From the NCBI GenBank assembly GCA_032164245.1, contig JAVMKO010000001.1, positions 248,257,644 through 248,321,643 of the forward strand: DNA of 64,000 nt. Reading direction: 5' to 3'. Positions within the stretch are counted from its first letter, which is position 1. Every line of letters starts with the position of its first letter. The translations under genes and the position numbers were made by a program. Positions 32,603 through 43,265 of the stretch are shown piece by piece. Source of the DNA: Sternotherus odoratus. Lineage: Eukaryota; Chordata; Testudines; Kinosternidae. A model generated the notes under the pieces. The model did no database searches and had not been told where the DNA came from. It was given only the letters and a program-made list of their open reading frames with translations.

Positions 32603-32835
32603 CACTGGGTCTCTGTGCAGGGCAGAGCAGTAAGCAGCCTAAGGACTCAGGGAGTAGGCCTGCTGGTCTCGGGTGAGTAGGTCCCTAGCCCCCAAAAGGT
32701 GAGGTAGCAGGGGGGCATTGGGACCCCGGCCCACCCTACTCCATCGGGTGCCAGCCCAGGGTCCTGACGATGGTGGAGAGTTCCGCCACTGGGTCAGAAG
32801 TTAAGTCTTGGTGCAGGAACCTCCTTTTCAAATTT

Positions 32836-33640
32836 CCTAGTACAATGCTTTTTCGATGCCTCCGGTGAGACATCCTGGCTTAAAATGAAAGAACAGTTTC
32901 ATTCATTTGACAGAAGTAGGGTAGGTCTGTCAAAGTTCAATCGTTATCTCTGGATGGCAGAACTCTGGGATATTACTAATAGTTTCTGACCTAGGGCCAC
33001 CCAGCATGGATTACTTTGGCGACATTTTATCTTACTGCAACAATTATAGTAGTTAATAGGATAAGGGATATGTAAAACTTCTGGAAATGCTTTCACAAGT
33101 TCTTCATTCCTTATTTGAGATGAAGGGCACAGCTATTTAAGGATTAGCTCTCCCCTCTCTCAATGCATGCCTCTTTGATGATACCACATCATGCTATCTT
33201 CCCACGTGGCATGGGAATGGAAATGTGATATGCTAGGAGAGTTATTAGAATTAGGCCCTTTTTTTACCTTTAAGGCAATTACAAGCCAAGACAAGAGTAT
33301 CTAATGTGCAGCATTTTCAGCATTTGTAACTTAGGCATTTTTATCTTGGCAACCCATGAAAACACCCAGATATGTCTCTGTTTTTAAAAAGTGTCCGGTA
33401 TTCTAAACCTCAAGTGAGATTTAGCTCAAGTTTATTTTTTACGCTTTCAAAATGGAAAATGTTTTCTGAGAAATTAATGGATGTTTTGACTCAGGAGCTG
33501 CGAATTACCCTTCTTGTCTTTTTTGGGGGGGGGGATAGAAATAAAGGTAGAATCTTGTGGTGACCGAATATAGTGTGATACAGTCATTTTTTATTTAAAT
33601 ATTTGAATTTAACTCCCAAATGGCTTTGATACCTGAACAA
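32836..33640. other. No recognised gene or repeat
   Basis: AT-rich sequence with a poly-G run near 33523. No coding or transposon signature. Confidence 0.5.
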
Positions 33641-33713
33641 GGAAAACAAAAGAGTCTTGTTGCACCTTATAGACTAACAGATTTTAGGGATCATGAGCTT
33701 TCATCAGATGAAT
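33641..33713 (-). mobile_element. Hammerhead-type repeat lacking helix II
   Basis: On the minus strand CTGATGAAAGCTCATGATC runs without the GTGGGT...CCAC hairpin of the copies at 17.7 and 55.9 kb. The remainder (CTGTTAGTCTATAAGGTGCA, ACAAGACTC) is the same tail. The loss removes helix II exactly between core strands, with GA shared at the junction, so this copy cannot fold a complete core. Confidence 0.65.
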
Positions 33714-34110
33714 GTTGTGGAAATCTCCAGAGGCAAGTATAAATATGTAGGCAAGAAAGCAAGGTAAATTCAATCAAGGAGGGTGGTGAAGCCCACTTCC
33801 AGCAGGTGATCTGGAGGGTGAAGGAAAACAAACAAAGTCATCATCCTTTTACGATCCAATACGATCCTTTTACGATCCAATACGATTTTCAAAGAACATA
33901 GGTAGATCTGCCAGGGTATTAGGTTTAATAAAGAATCTGTAAACAAATATCCCTTACTCCATGCCCTGGAGCCCAAAGCTGTGTCAGATCACCAGGGCCA
34001 GTAAGTTCCACAGAGGATACCCTTCCACTAGCTCCAGATAATATAACTCCAGTATCCATCACCCAGCATGTCTTAACCACTGCAGTCTCAAAGGTCTTAT
34101 TCAATCCAGG

Positions 34111-34330
34111 CAGAGCTGGTTGAAAATTTACTATCAAAGTGGAGGGTTATTTTTTTCCCATGGAGAAAGGCTTTTTAGCTGACTGGAAAATTTTGTGGAA
34201 ACAAATCTGTCAAAACTTAGGAGGGTTCATCAAAACAATGTAAACTGAAAACTTTCAGCTTTAAATAAAAATAATCCAGTTTCAGTGGCTGCTTCGATTT
34301 CAACAGAATTCTTCATGGGAAAAATATAAT
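34111..34330. mobile_element. Possible MITE related to the 27.2-kb element
   Basis: Begins AGAGCTGGTTGAAAATTTAC, similar to TAGAGCTGGTCAGAAGTTTT at 27215, and contains GGAAAATTTTGTGGAAAC and TCAAAACAATG words of the same style. The right end is not clear. Confidence 0.35.
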
Positions 34331-34339
34331 TTCCCAATG

Positions 34340-35180
34340 AATTCTCCATCTCGGGCTTTAAAGGTCATAATTAATGCCCTGAATTGCGCCCCAAAGTAAA
34401 TAAGAAGCCAGAGCAGAACACGGAGCAATGCTATAATGTATATCTAGTGGCCTCCCCAAATAGAAAGGGAGCTGCTGTCCTCTGCACTAGCAGACATTTC
34501 CAAATCCCTTTAAAGCAGAACATGTTGTGGTAATCTTGTCTGGAAGTGACAAAGACATGAATAACTGTGACAAGGTCCTCATCAAACGGGAGACGCTGCA
34601 GTCCTCTGTCGAAACAGATTTTAAAAGGTACTAGGAGCCACCCCGCTGTCTGGAAATTGATATGAAGAGACAGATTGAGCATGGCTCTCTTTGACTGAAG
34701 ACCATTTCAGCAGAGGGTGGACAAATGCCTCCAAAACATTAGTGCCAGCAGAGTCACTACCCATCTCTCCTGATCCTCCTCCTTACCAACCAGTGACAGT
34801 TCCAGCTTTTCTGGGTTAAGTGTCACTAGTTCTTTCTCAACCACATCCATACTCAGCCAGGGACTGGGAAACTACAGAAACTGAGTTTGACAAGTGGAGA
34901 TGTAGAGCAGAGGAGCCTCCACATAATGGTGGCAGTGCAGCCCATAGTATTTCTCGGTCTCCTCTCGTGGCCTGCCATATGCATTGAAGAAGAGTGTGAC
35001 ACACTGAAACCCTGTAGGGCTCCACAAGTGCGCGGCCGGAGGGAGGGATTTTAGGCTCTCTCCAAGAAGAAGTGGGCCCAGTTTAAGGCCATCCCACTCA
35101 CTCCTGCCTGATTAGTTCCGTGTGCAGTGCAATAAGATCTGATGCCACTCCAATCTACCTCTCGTATTGCATCTGTTGGA
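34340..35180 (-). repeat. Possible ancient LINE-like remnant
   Basis: Contains GACAAAGACATGAATAACTG, TGACAAGGTCCTCATC, CTGGGTTAAGTGTCACTAG and CCCTGTAGGGCTCCACAAG. These read like the antisense of an old vertebrate LINE, but I see no RT motif. Unclassified and weak. Confidence 0.3.
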
Positions 35181-35346
35181 TAGCGCAGTCACACAGTCCT
35201 TCCAATGTCTGGGCACCAGCAATGTTTAGATGCGGGCTAGCTAATGGAAGTTCAGTGCTTATTAAGACAGAGAAAATGTTGGTGGGCTGAGGGATGCAGC
35301 TGGAGATGATTATTCTACTGAAGGAGCAAGGTCTGCCTTTTGTTAC

Positions 35347-35619
35347 TAGGGCTATGCCTACATTATGAACCTTACAGCGGCACAGCTGTATTGCTACAGC
35401 TGTGCCACTCTAAAGTCTCCTGTGTAGCCGCTCTCTCCTGCTGGCATCATTAAACCACCCCCAACAAGCAGCGTTAGCTATGTCAGCAGGAGAGCCTCTC
35501 CTGCCAACATAGCACTGACCACACCAGCACTTTTGTCAGAGAACCGTATGTCGGTCAGGTGGGTGTTTTTTTCACACCCCTGACTGACAAAAAATTTTCC
35601 GACAAAAGTGCTAAAGCCT
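35347..35619 (-). mobile_element. Harbinger-like MITE, family 2, minus
   Basis: Starts GGGCTATGCCTACATTATG and ends GACAAAAGTGCTAAAGCCTA. It shares CACAGCTGT...ACAGCTGTGCCAC, TATGTCAGCAGGAGAG and CACCCCTGACTGACAAAA with the copy at 37215-37510 in reverse. Non-coding. Confidence 0.75.
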
Positions 35620-36039
35620 AAGACTTTCCACCCTAGGAATCCTATTAGGTCCTTAGATGGTTAACGTGCTCTTCATGGAGCTACCAATGAAGATTATTTT
35701 TAACTTCAACTATTGCACAAAATGTAGCTGCCCATTTATTTAATGGTGATATAAAGCACAGTTCCCTGGTGCTCTATATATACAATTGGCTCACTAATAA
35801 TTTCCAGCTTCAATTCAATACCTCGGTAGAGAAACTCTTTGTATATCACAGACACTTTCTGCTCTTATCTGGCTGTTGAAAAAGCTGAGCTGCATGATTT
35901 AGAAGTCACTAAATTGGTTTCCAGTGGAAGGCCCTCAACTCTGGAACTTAATTCCCATTGGTGTAAAAGGGCCTGAGTAGATTAGTACCATATTAGAAGA
36001 TTACATGGGCAGGTTTCAGGGCTTGTTTAGTTTTTATGG
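35620..36039. other. No recognised gene or repeat
   Basis: AT-rich sequence without gene or transposon signatures. Confidence 0.5.
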
Positions 36040-36160
36040 AGTTTCAGGCCAGATGGAAGTATTAAAAACATCTAGTCTGCCTTCTTGTAATGCACAGGCC
36101 ATAGAATTTCACCCAGTAATTCTTGCAGTGGAGCAAATTAGTCCTCCCTACTACACAACA
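36040..36160 (-). mobile_element. CR1 3' end fragment, antisense
   Basis: TTTCAGGCCAGATGGAAGTA, ACATCTAGTCTGCCTTCTTG, TGCACAGGCCATAGAATTTC and ACCCAGTAATTCTTGCAGTG match the antisense 3' UTR of a turtle-type CR1. Confidence 0.7.
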
Positions 36161-36940
36161 GATTTTAACAAACCAGAGAACTAATAAGTAAGGTCCCATG
36201 GGAAGAAAATCTAAGGGGACAAGGAGTTTAGGAGAGCTGGCAGTTTCTCAAAAAGATAAAAAGTAAGGCACAATAACAAACTATCCCAATGCCAAGGCGT
36301 CACTGCATCAGTGAGTCACAGCCATGAATACCAGACTCAAGACAAACTGCTGATAAGTGGGGCAGACGCACCTCAAACTGGTGGTTATTCTTCCATAAAA
36401 ATATATCAAGCCAGTATCAAAAGTAAACTTGTATCTCACCACACCAGTTAACAAGAAGGCAGAAATGCAATATTCTTAATACCCAGCCCTTGTTTCACCA
36501 CCCAGACACTAGAATGAATGATGAGTGGTTATTTAAAACCAGTTTAATCAAACAAAGGGTTCTTCTAATCCCAAGAGATCAACCCATAGCCAGGTCAATA
36601 TATACCTCAGATTTTACCCAATATTCATGCTCGTCAGTCCATTAGTACCTAATATCTAAAGGTTTATTTATAAGAGAAAAGAAAGAGGGGAGAGTTAAAA
36701 TGTTCAAGGAAAACAAATACATACATGCATTGTTTTTGGATCAGATTTGTAGCAGTGATGAATAAACTGCTGGCTTCTACTCTATGGTAACTTCCAAAAG
36801 ATTGGAAGGTCCTCAGTCCATTGGTTGAAATGCTCCTTTTACTGTAAGGCCATAGTACAGAGATCAGAGCAGGAAAGAGACAAAATGGGGATGCTTCCTG
36901 GGCCTTTTATACTTTCTCCCACATGGAGGAAAAGCTTTCA
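36161..36940. other. No recognised gene or repeat
   Basis: Ordinary sequence; no coding or transposon signature. Confidence 0.5.
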
Positions 36941-37207
36941 GGGTTTGTCTATACTACCGGCTGGATCGACAGGCAGTGATCGATCCAGCAGGAGTTGATT
37001 TATCATGTCTGGTATAGAAGACCGTCGATTGCTCTAGCATCGACTCCAGTACTTCACCTCAACAAGAAGTGCAAGGGGAATCTATGGGAGAGCATCTCCC
37101 GTTGACACACTGGAGTGGAAGACATCATGGTAAGTAGATCTAAGTACGTAGCTGAAGTTGCATAACTTAGATCAATCCCTCCCTCCCCCTGGAGTATAGA
37201 CAAGCCC
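36941..37207 (+). mobile_element. Harbinger-like MITE
   Basis: Left GGGTTTGTCTATACTACC and right GGAGTATAGACAAGCCC are inverted ends. The body has GATCGACAGG...GATCGATCC, GACTCCAG and CGTAGCTGAAGTTGCATAAC words like family 1 at 16838. Flanks are TCA (left) and TTA (right), one base from a matching 3-bp duplication. Confidence 0.78.
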
Positions 37208-37214
37208 TTAGTCA

Positions 37215-37510
37215 GGCTTTGTCTACACTAGCACTTTTGTCAGCAAAATTTTTGTCAGTCGGGGGTGTGAAAAAACACACCCCTGACTGACATAAGTTTC
37301 ACTGACAAAAGTGCTGCTGTGGACAGTGCAACATCAGCAGGAGAGGCTTTCCTGCTGACATAGCTAGAGCTGCTCATTGGGTATGGTTTAATTATGCCCG
37401 CAGGAGAGCTTTCTCCTGCTGGCAAAGAGCGGCTACACAGGATACCTTACAGTGGCACAGCTGTAGTGGTACAGCTGTGCCACTGTAAGGACCGTACCAT
37501 AGGCAAAGCC
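37215..37510 (+). mobile_element. Harbinger-like MITE, family 2
   Basis: Left GGCTTTGTCTACACTAGCAC and right GTACCATAGGCAAAGCC form the ends. Internal hairpins include GTCAGTCGGGGGTGTG...CACACCCCTGACTGAC and TGGCACAGCTGTA...ACAGCTGTGCCA. Flanks are TCA and TTA, like the neighbour at 36941-37207, only seven bases away. Non-coding. Confidence 0.8.
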
Positions 37511-39053
37511 TTAGTTTGTGGGAAATTGCAGGCATAAGATGAAGGCCAGGGTCACACGTTTCGTTGCCCTGCCCAGCTGTTCAGGAATCCTGAATGCTTG
37601 GGCCGCCCTGACATGGAGTTGTCCAAGCTACTGCTGGGCTGAGGGTACATTGCTTGGCGCATCGTGCCGTGGAAGAGGCAGCAGAGCCAAGTGCTCTTGC
37701 AGTCGTTCTAGGCAGGAGTTGATGGAGCAGTTCTCTCTGTTGAGCTCTGTCCTCCTTCCTTAACTGCCGTTCCTATTCCAGGAACAGCTCTGCAAGTGCC
37801 AGCTCCCTCACTGAAACACTCTCCTCCACTTGAGCCCAGCTTCTACACCTGGATGTCAGCATGCCATTGTACCAGTCTTTTGTCCCTCTTCTTCTGGCAC
37901 TGGACCTGCTGGTCTGCCCTCTCAAGAACATCCACCATAACTTTGTCACGGAAACGCTTCCTTTCGGAACAGTCCATGAGGATACCCAGGACCACGGATG
38001 GAGTTCTTGAAGAGCAGTCTAGGTTGAGGGGCCTGAAACAGGACAAGAAACAGAGGACTGTTGTTTAAAGGAGCTTTGTGAAGGAGCACAGAATTAATAA
38101 CCATGGAATCTCAAGGACATAAATGGCAACAGTTCCAAAGTGAACCTACACATACTGAGAAGGGGATGTTCCAGTCCCGCGCTGTCTCTTGACACAGCCT
38201 TGTTAACCATAGTCACAGAAGTGCGGAGGCAATGGGAAGTCTGAAATTTAAAACTTTACTCTGCACCATACAAATTTCATAACTAATTGCCATATGGACG
38301 GGAGGAAGGGGGCGGAACGGGTGTGTATAGCACCCTGGCTTCAAAATGGTTTATTTGCCATTTCACATCTTTTATATTTTGGAAGACATAACACTTCTTG
38401 TGGTGCGCTACTGGCAGGGGGAGATGTTATTCCAAGCTGCTGGAGGGAAACCTGCAGTGTATGCAGCCCATTCGTGTGCGGAGTGGGCGAGTCAGTGATG
38501 CGGGGGGGCCTGGAAAATACATTCTTCCCCGCAGTGTGACTGACTATCTGGAGTTCCTGCTTCAGTAAAAGTTTGCAGCTGTAAACAGCCAGGATTGGGT
38601 CAGAGTCCATGAAGGAATAAACATGCTGCGGTCTTAGCTCACACACGGCTTTCCCTATTATTCCTGCCCACAGAACTCTCTGAAATCCACAACTTTATTC
38701 CACCCCAGCATGTGTCTATACCCAGATAGCTTAAGGCTGCTCAAAAAGCTACATTTCCTGCAGCGAAAGGAACTGACATGTCCATTAAAATGCATTGAGC
38801 AGGCCGCAGACACTGAAGCACAAGTAACTAACTTCATGGAAGCTAGTTAGAGGTACTGTGTCTATGTTATTTTTAAAGCGAATATGGTGCTCATGAAAGG
38901 TGCCAGGCGGATAGGCCCAGAGAAGATCATCCTCTCGTTTATTCACAGAAGGACAATATGGGCAGCAGTGAGCAATCTCCCTTTAACTCCCCATCTGGCC
39001 TCCTTCAACCCTAACCTGGAGGGATCACTCCCAGGTGAAAGAGTGGGTTCAAG
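37511..39053. other. No clearly recognised feature
   Basis: Mixed composition. A minus frame at 37843-38046 has a basic, helix-like C-terminal style (ERADQQVQCQKKRDKRLVQW) that recalls the tail of Harbinger-associated Myb-like proteins, but this is too weak to call. Other frames have no signature. Confidence 0.35.
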
Positions 39054-39495
39054 GTACACCTACACTGCAAAACATTCCACACTGCAGGGAGTCTCAGAGC
39101 CTAGGGCAGCTGACTTGGGCTCACAAGGCTTGTGCTATGCAGGGGAAGATTAAGGTTTTGTGGGGGGCCAGGACCACAACAAGTTGGGGCAGGAGCACCA
39201 GGCAGGTAGAGCAGAGTGGGACGGGGCCCATATTTCCAGGGGGCCCCAACTGGCTGGGGCCCTGGGCATGGGTCCCATTGGCCCAGTGGCTAATCCGCCA
39301 CTCGTGCGACAGGGCTACAAATAGCAATGTAGATGTTCTGGCTTAGCCTGGAACCCAGGTTCCAAGACCCTCCCCCGTTGCCGAATGTCAGAGGACAAGT
39401 TCCAACCAGATGCCGAAGGTCTATACTATTGTTAGCCCTGTCGCGCAAGCTCTGAGACTTGCTGCTCCAGGTCTTGTTTTGCAGTGTAGATGTAC
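39054..39495. mobile_element. MITE with GTACACCTACACTGCAA ends
   Basis: Left GTACACCTACACTGCAAAAC and right TTTTGCAGTGTAGATGTAC are inverted over 16-18 bases. The interior is interrupted by another element at about 39140-39302, after which GCTACAAATAGCAATGTAGA resumes the expected middle. Class is probably Harbinger-like; the duplication is not clear. Confidence 0.7.
39140..39302. mobile_element. Nested hAT-like MITE
   Basis: Left CAGGGGAAGATTAAGGTTTT and right GGCTAATCCGCCACT are diverged inverted ends of a CAGGGGCGGATTAA-type element. GTGCTATG before and GTGCGACA after may be a decayed 8-bp duplication. GC-rich, non-coding. Confidence 0.55.
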
Positions 39496-39533
39496 GCTCA
39501 GTCTCCAAATTCAGTCAGTCCCTAGCTCCTCTG

Positions 39534-39718
39534 GGCTTGTCTACAGGAGGAAACCACATTGTGTGGTAATACATAACTAACACCTGTTAAGAAATATGTT
39601 AAACATGATTTGCATATAAAGTAAACAAAGACTCATGTTTAAAATCATGTCCGCTGGGTGTGGTTCAACTATGACCACTCGACATGATTTTAATCATGAG
39701 AGTCCCTGTCTAAACTAA
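39534..39718. mobile_element. Possible Harbinger-like MITE remnant
   Basis: Left GGGCTTGTCTACAGGAGG and right CCTGTCTAAACTAAGCGC resemble the TGTCTACAC end class. The interior has ATGTTTAAAATCATG and CATGATTTTAATCATG arms. Diverged. Confidence 0.4.
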
Positions 39719-39839
39719 GCGCTCAACATTCTGTTAGATAACGCAGAGCAAAATTTTTAGAACCACATAAAGGTCTAAGGAGCCTGTGTCCCACTGAAAG
39801 TGCTTCAGAAAATGTTACCCGCAGTGTCATTTCCCAGTA

Positions 39840-40123
39840 CAGGAGACTCTCGATTATCCAGGATTGGATTAACCAGGATGTCAAAAAAAAATATGCGCAA
39901 CTCTTAGGGCTGGCTCTGGCTTTGCTGCCGCCACAAGCACACACAAACCCCACCACCACCAGGGCACAGGACAGCCAGTGAACCAACACCCTCTCCCCCT
40001 GGTTCAGGGTGGCTGGTGAACCAACCCCCGCTCCCCATATTTCCTATGGATGGTGATTATCCAGGATTTTATTAACCAGAATTAATTTTTTCCCTATCAT
40101 CCTGGATAATCGAGAGTCTATTG
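39840..40123. mobile_element. Tigger/mariner-like MITE with TA duplication
   Basis: The 284-bp element starts CAGGAGACTCTCGATTATCC and ends GGATAATCGAGAGTCTATTG, inverted over 17 of 20 bases. It is flanked by TA on both sides (39838-39839 and 40124-40125), the Tc1/mariner target. Further inner arms GGATTGGATTAACCAGGATG and ATTTTATTAACCAGAATT continue the pattern. CTCTCGATTATCC ends are characteristic of Tigger-type elements. Non-coding. Confidence 0.85.
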
Positions 40124-40125
40124 TA

Positions 40126-43100
40126 TAGACAAGACTCACACTGCCAGTTTCTTTCTGTGATCTAGAGATGTGCACACTAGGAAAGGGACTAAAACCACCC
40201 ACTTAGTTCACACAGGGCTCCAAACAGCCAGTAGATGGTAGCAACTGTCGGTCACTACCAACCTGAGCTGTATTCACACTTGCAACCAAGATGCAAAAAT
40301 CTGCACATCTCATTGTCAGTGCACTGAGTCCCACATGAAAGCAGAAATGCCTTCACTATTCTGCCATAGGTAATTACAATCAATAGATGAAAAATTAATC
40401 AGAAACAATACTGGCCTATATACAGAGGTATGTTTAATACCTGTGCTGTCTATTCAAGGAAATGTTCAGCTGAAAAAGTGACATTGTGGTAAAAATGGAT
40501 CTGATACTGTGAGTGCATAACAGTTGCCCCCTAAAGAATAACAAAATGAGCAGAGAGACTCTATTGTCTGTCCATCTGACCCTGTGGCTGTGGTATTAGG
40601 GCAGTTTATATGACAGACCAACATAAGGACTGTTACGTGTGTGTAAAAGCTTTTTGGAATCAGAACCTAAAGTCCTGTGCTTAAGACGTGCTGTTAAATG
40701 AGACAAATGTTATAAACAAGGCAGCCATTATAATATGAGAAATGGATGAAAAAAGAAAATGCCATACTGTGAGAAATAATAATGCAAAGTACTCTTATTT
40801 GGGGAATAGTTTCCAGCCCATCATAACCACAACTGACAGCAAATTATTAGCATGAAATTACAGGATGTGCCTTATAAAAGGAATTTGTAAAAGTAACCAC
40901 ATCATTTCTGCATAAATTAAAATATTTTAATAGAAAGCGCTTGCTGCAGAGTTGAAAAAATGCTAATTGAGGAAAACGTGCTCTGAACATGAGCATTTAC
41001 CACAGGGCAAAATAGTTGCCTGCAATGGCAATTTGCATGAGGAGAAGCAAGGTGCTGAGCCTTCCAGTGTGTTTCTACTCTGAAAGCAGCTTTAAAAAAA
41101 TGGCATTTGGGATTCGACATTTATTGTGTCTCTTTGATTTCCATGCAACATGTGCTGAGTTTACAAGTGTCAAGATGTTTTTTTCCTACAGTCACTGCCA
41201 GTCCTGAAAACTCAGACTGTGATCTTTAAGTCAAGCTGTGCTCTGTCTGGCTCTTGATCACCACTGGTAATACATATTCTGCAGCCCATAAGTTGCTTTC
41301 GGTTACATCCGTGCATCCTTATTGTCCTCAGCAACACCTGTGCAAGCCCATTACTTTCTCTGGGATACATATATGTAAATGAGGGCATCATCTGAAGACA
41401 ATGCGATTGCACAGGTGGCCCTGAAAAATGGACTTTAGTCAATGATTCTGTTGGTGATGCAAGTGGAGGAAGAGAATTCCAGACAATCTTCCGGAGCTGG
41501 GTTGGTTCTGCAGAGCTGACAGGTCCTTTTTTCAGAAAATCAGTATATATGACCCTGAACATACACATGGAACAGATCTACTGAGTAAGAAACTACTGTT
41601 TTTAAATAATGCTTCTTTAGAATAGAAAACACAGCTGAAGCTAGAGTAGGTTTAAATCATTCGTTATTTTTATTTAACATTTATCATTTGTATAGCTCTG
41701 ACAATGCTTTATGAGCTACCCAAATAAGCCCTTGCTCTGAAAAGATTGCAGTCTATAATATGATATACAGCAGCAGAATGCACTGGAGAATTAAAAGGTG
41801 CAGTGTGAAAGAACCAAGGGTCTCCTATTTAGTCGGCTATGAACATTTTGTAATCACTTAAGATAAGGTAATATCAGGCAGATCTCAGAGCGCACATTTG
41901 AGAAACTGGCTCTGGGTTTGCAGGTATAATTTAAAACAATGACAGTTGCCTCCTTAATGACCTGTTTGTACTCACAAACCAGTTATTTAAACGTTAACAA
42001 TATTGTCCCTACAATTAACTGTGGGCACAAAAAATGTGCCTGCAGTTTTCTACAGAAGCAAAATTGTGCCCACAAAATTGTCCATTTGAAACCCGACTGA
42101 AAATCAGTGTTTCTATTACTCTTTTTTTCTCTAAAACAAATTTAAACCCTATCCATGCTACCAGCTTTAAAATTGTGTAGCATTCTTTGCATCCAGAGAA
42201 CACAATTTGTTATTGTGCCATAAGCAAATTCCATGATAACAATGAAACACCTCTGGAGGTATATTCGTGAACATAGCTCCGAGAAACACAGCCACTCTAG
42301 GAACCATGTTGATTTCATGGAAAAAATTGCCAGCCCTCTGAAAACAGCAAAATTGTTCTCTGGCTGTAATGTCACTAATTCAGTACTTCCGGAACCAGTA
42401 GCCTCACCTCTTTAATTATGCAAATAAAGAGATGTACTGCTGGTCTGGAATTAAGCTTCTGAGTATGTCCAATGGGAACTAGATAATTTACAAGACCCTG
42501 AGTAGATTCCCACTGAGCTAAGAGTTAATATAGTTAATAAAAGCTCTGAGCCTTCTAAGTAAACAAAGCTGGTAATTTGAGTTCTTAATAAGCATTACAA
42601 TTAACTTTTGATAGCTGCTCAGAGGTCTACATAAAATGAGCTGGTTGTCTGAGTACAGTTCTTAGTGGTTAGGTATTGCATCACAAAATCCCTATTACAA
42701 TTGACACACTTCTTGGAAATCTCAGCAGAGAAGCTAACAACTGAATTGATTGAGAAACTGAACATTTCCATCAAACTGGTTCCCTCCAGGCCATAATAGC
42801 AACCAAATAGGATAAAGGGGTATGAAAGCAGAGAACAGGATGATGTTGAAGATCTTGCTATCCAGGCTGTATTTGTCTTGAAGATAAAGAGAATTCTTCT
42901 TTCCCCTTAGCTATCAAATTGATACTGCACTTTTCACCAGACCTAAATACTTAGAGCAAGTTTTTGCAACATCAGCTCCAACAACCCTTCTCCCAATGTC
43001 TGCAATCTCTCAATCCAAAAAAATTGCCTCCCTTGACATTTTGATTTATTTTTTCTGATGAGGTAAAATGGTGGCATTGCTGAAAAGAGTGAAAATTTTC

Positions 43101-43235
43101 AAACCACCCCACGGCAACACTCTAGCTGATCCTTCCCTTCCATCGTAAGATTATATTGGAACTAAAATATTTTCTGTATTAAGTATCATATTCCCAGCAG
43201 GACATGTTCTGTTTTGTAAAGGACAGAGACTGTAA
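40126..43235. other. AT-rich, largely repeat-free stretch
   Basis: About 3 kb with very little recognisable repeat, which contrasts with the rest of the window. It holds an octamer-containing inverted repeat (42408-42431), an ATTTGCAT at about 41030-41037, and a segment near 41665-41765 (CATTTGTATAGCTCTGACAA, GATTGCAGTCTATAATA) that may be an old repeat tail. No coding signature. It could be regulatory, but I cannot test conservation. Confidence 0.5.
42408..42431. promoter_or_regulatory. Inverted repeat enclosing a POU octamer
   Basis: CTCTTTA at 42408-42414 and TAAAGAG at 42425-42431 are perfect 7-bp inverted arms. Between them lies TAATTATGCAAAT, which combines a TAATTA homeodomain word with an exact ATGCAAAT octamer (42418-42425). 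The site is in a repeat-poor stretch. Binding is only predicted from motif knowledge. Confidence 0.35.
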
Positions 43236-43265
43236 CATAGGATCTATGTCATATTGCCTCTATAT

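Larger units (their letters stand above)
30224..32835 (-). mobile_element. Degenerate Ty3/Gypsy retrotransposon, SCAN-type gag
   Basis: On the minus strand the order is leader or LTR remnant (about 32835-32505), gag (32544 to about 31700), protease-like (about 31310-31180), linker, and integrase zinc domain (about 30660-30400). A second leader-like repeat (30330-30224) closes it. No reverse transcriptase or RNase H signature is visible between protease and integrase, so a large internal part is deleted. All frames carry stops or shifts. SCAN domains of vertebrate zinc-finger proteins are thought to derive from a Gmr1-like Gypsy capsid, which this resembles. Family assignment is from motif order. 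Confidence 0.8.

Noticed and set aside
37843..38046. Possible Harbinger-associated Myb-like protein tail (minus)
   Set aside because: Only a basic helix-like stretch suggests it; no Myb/SANT tryptophans or transposase motif nearby.
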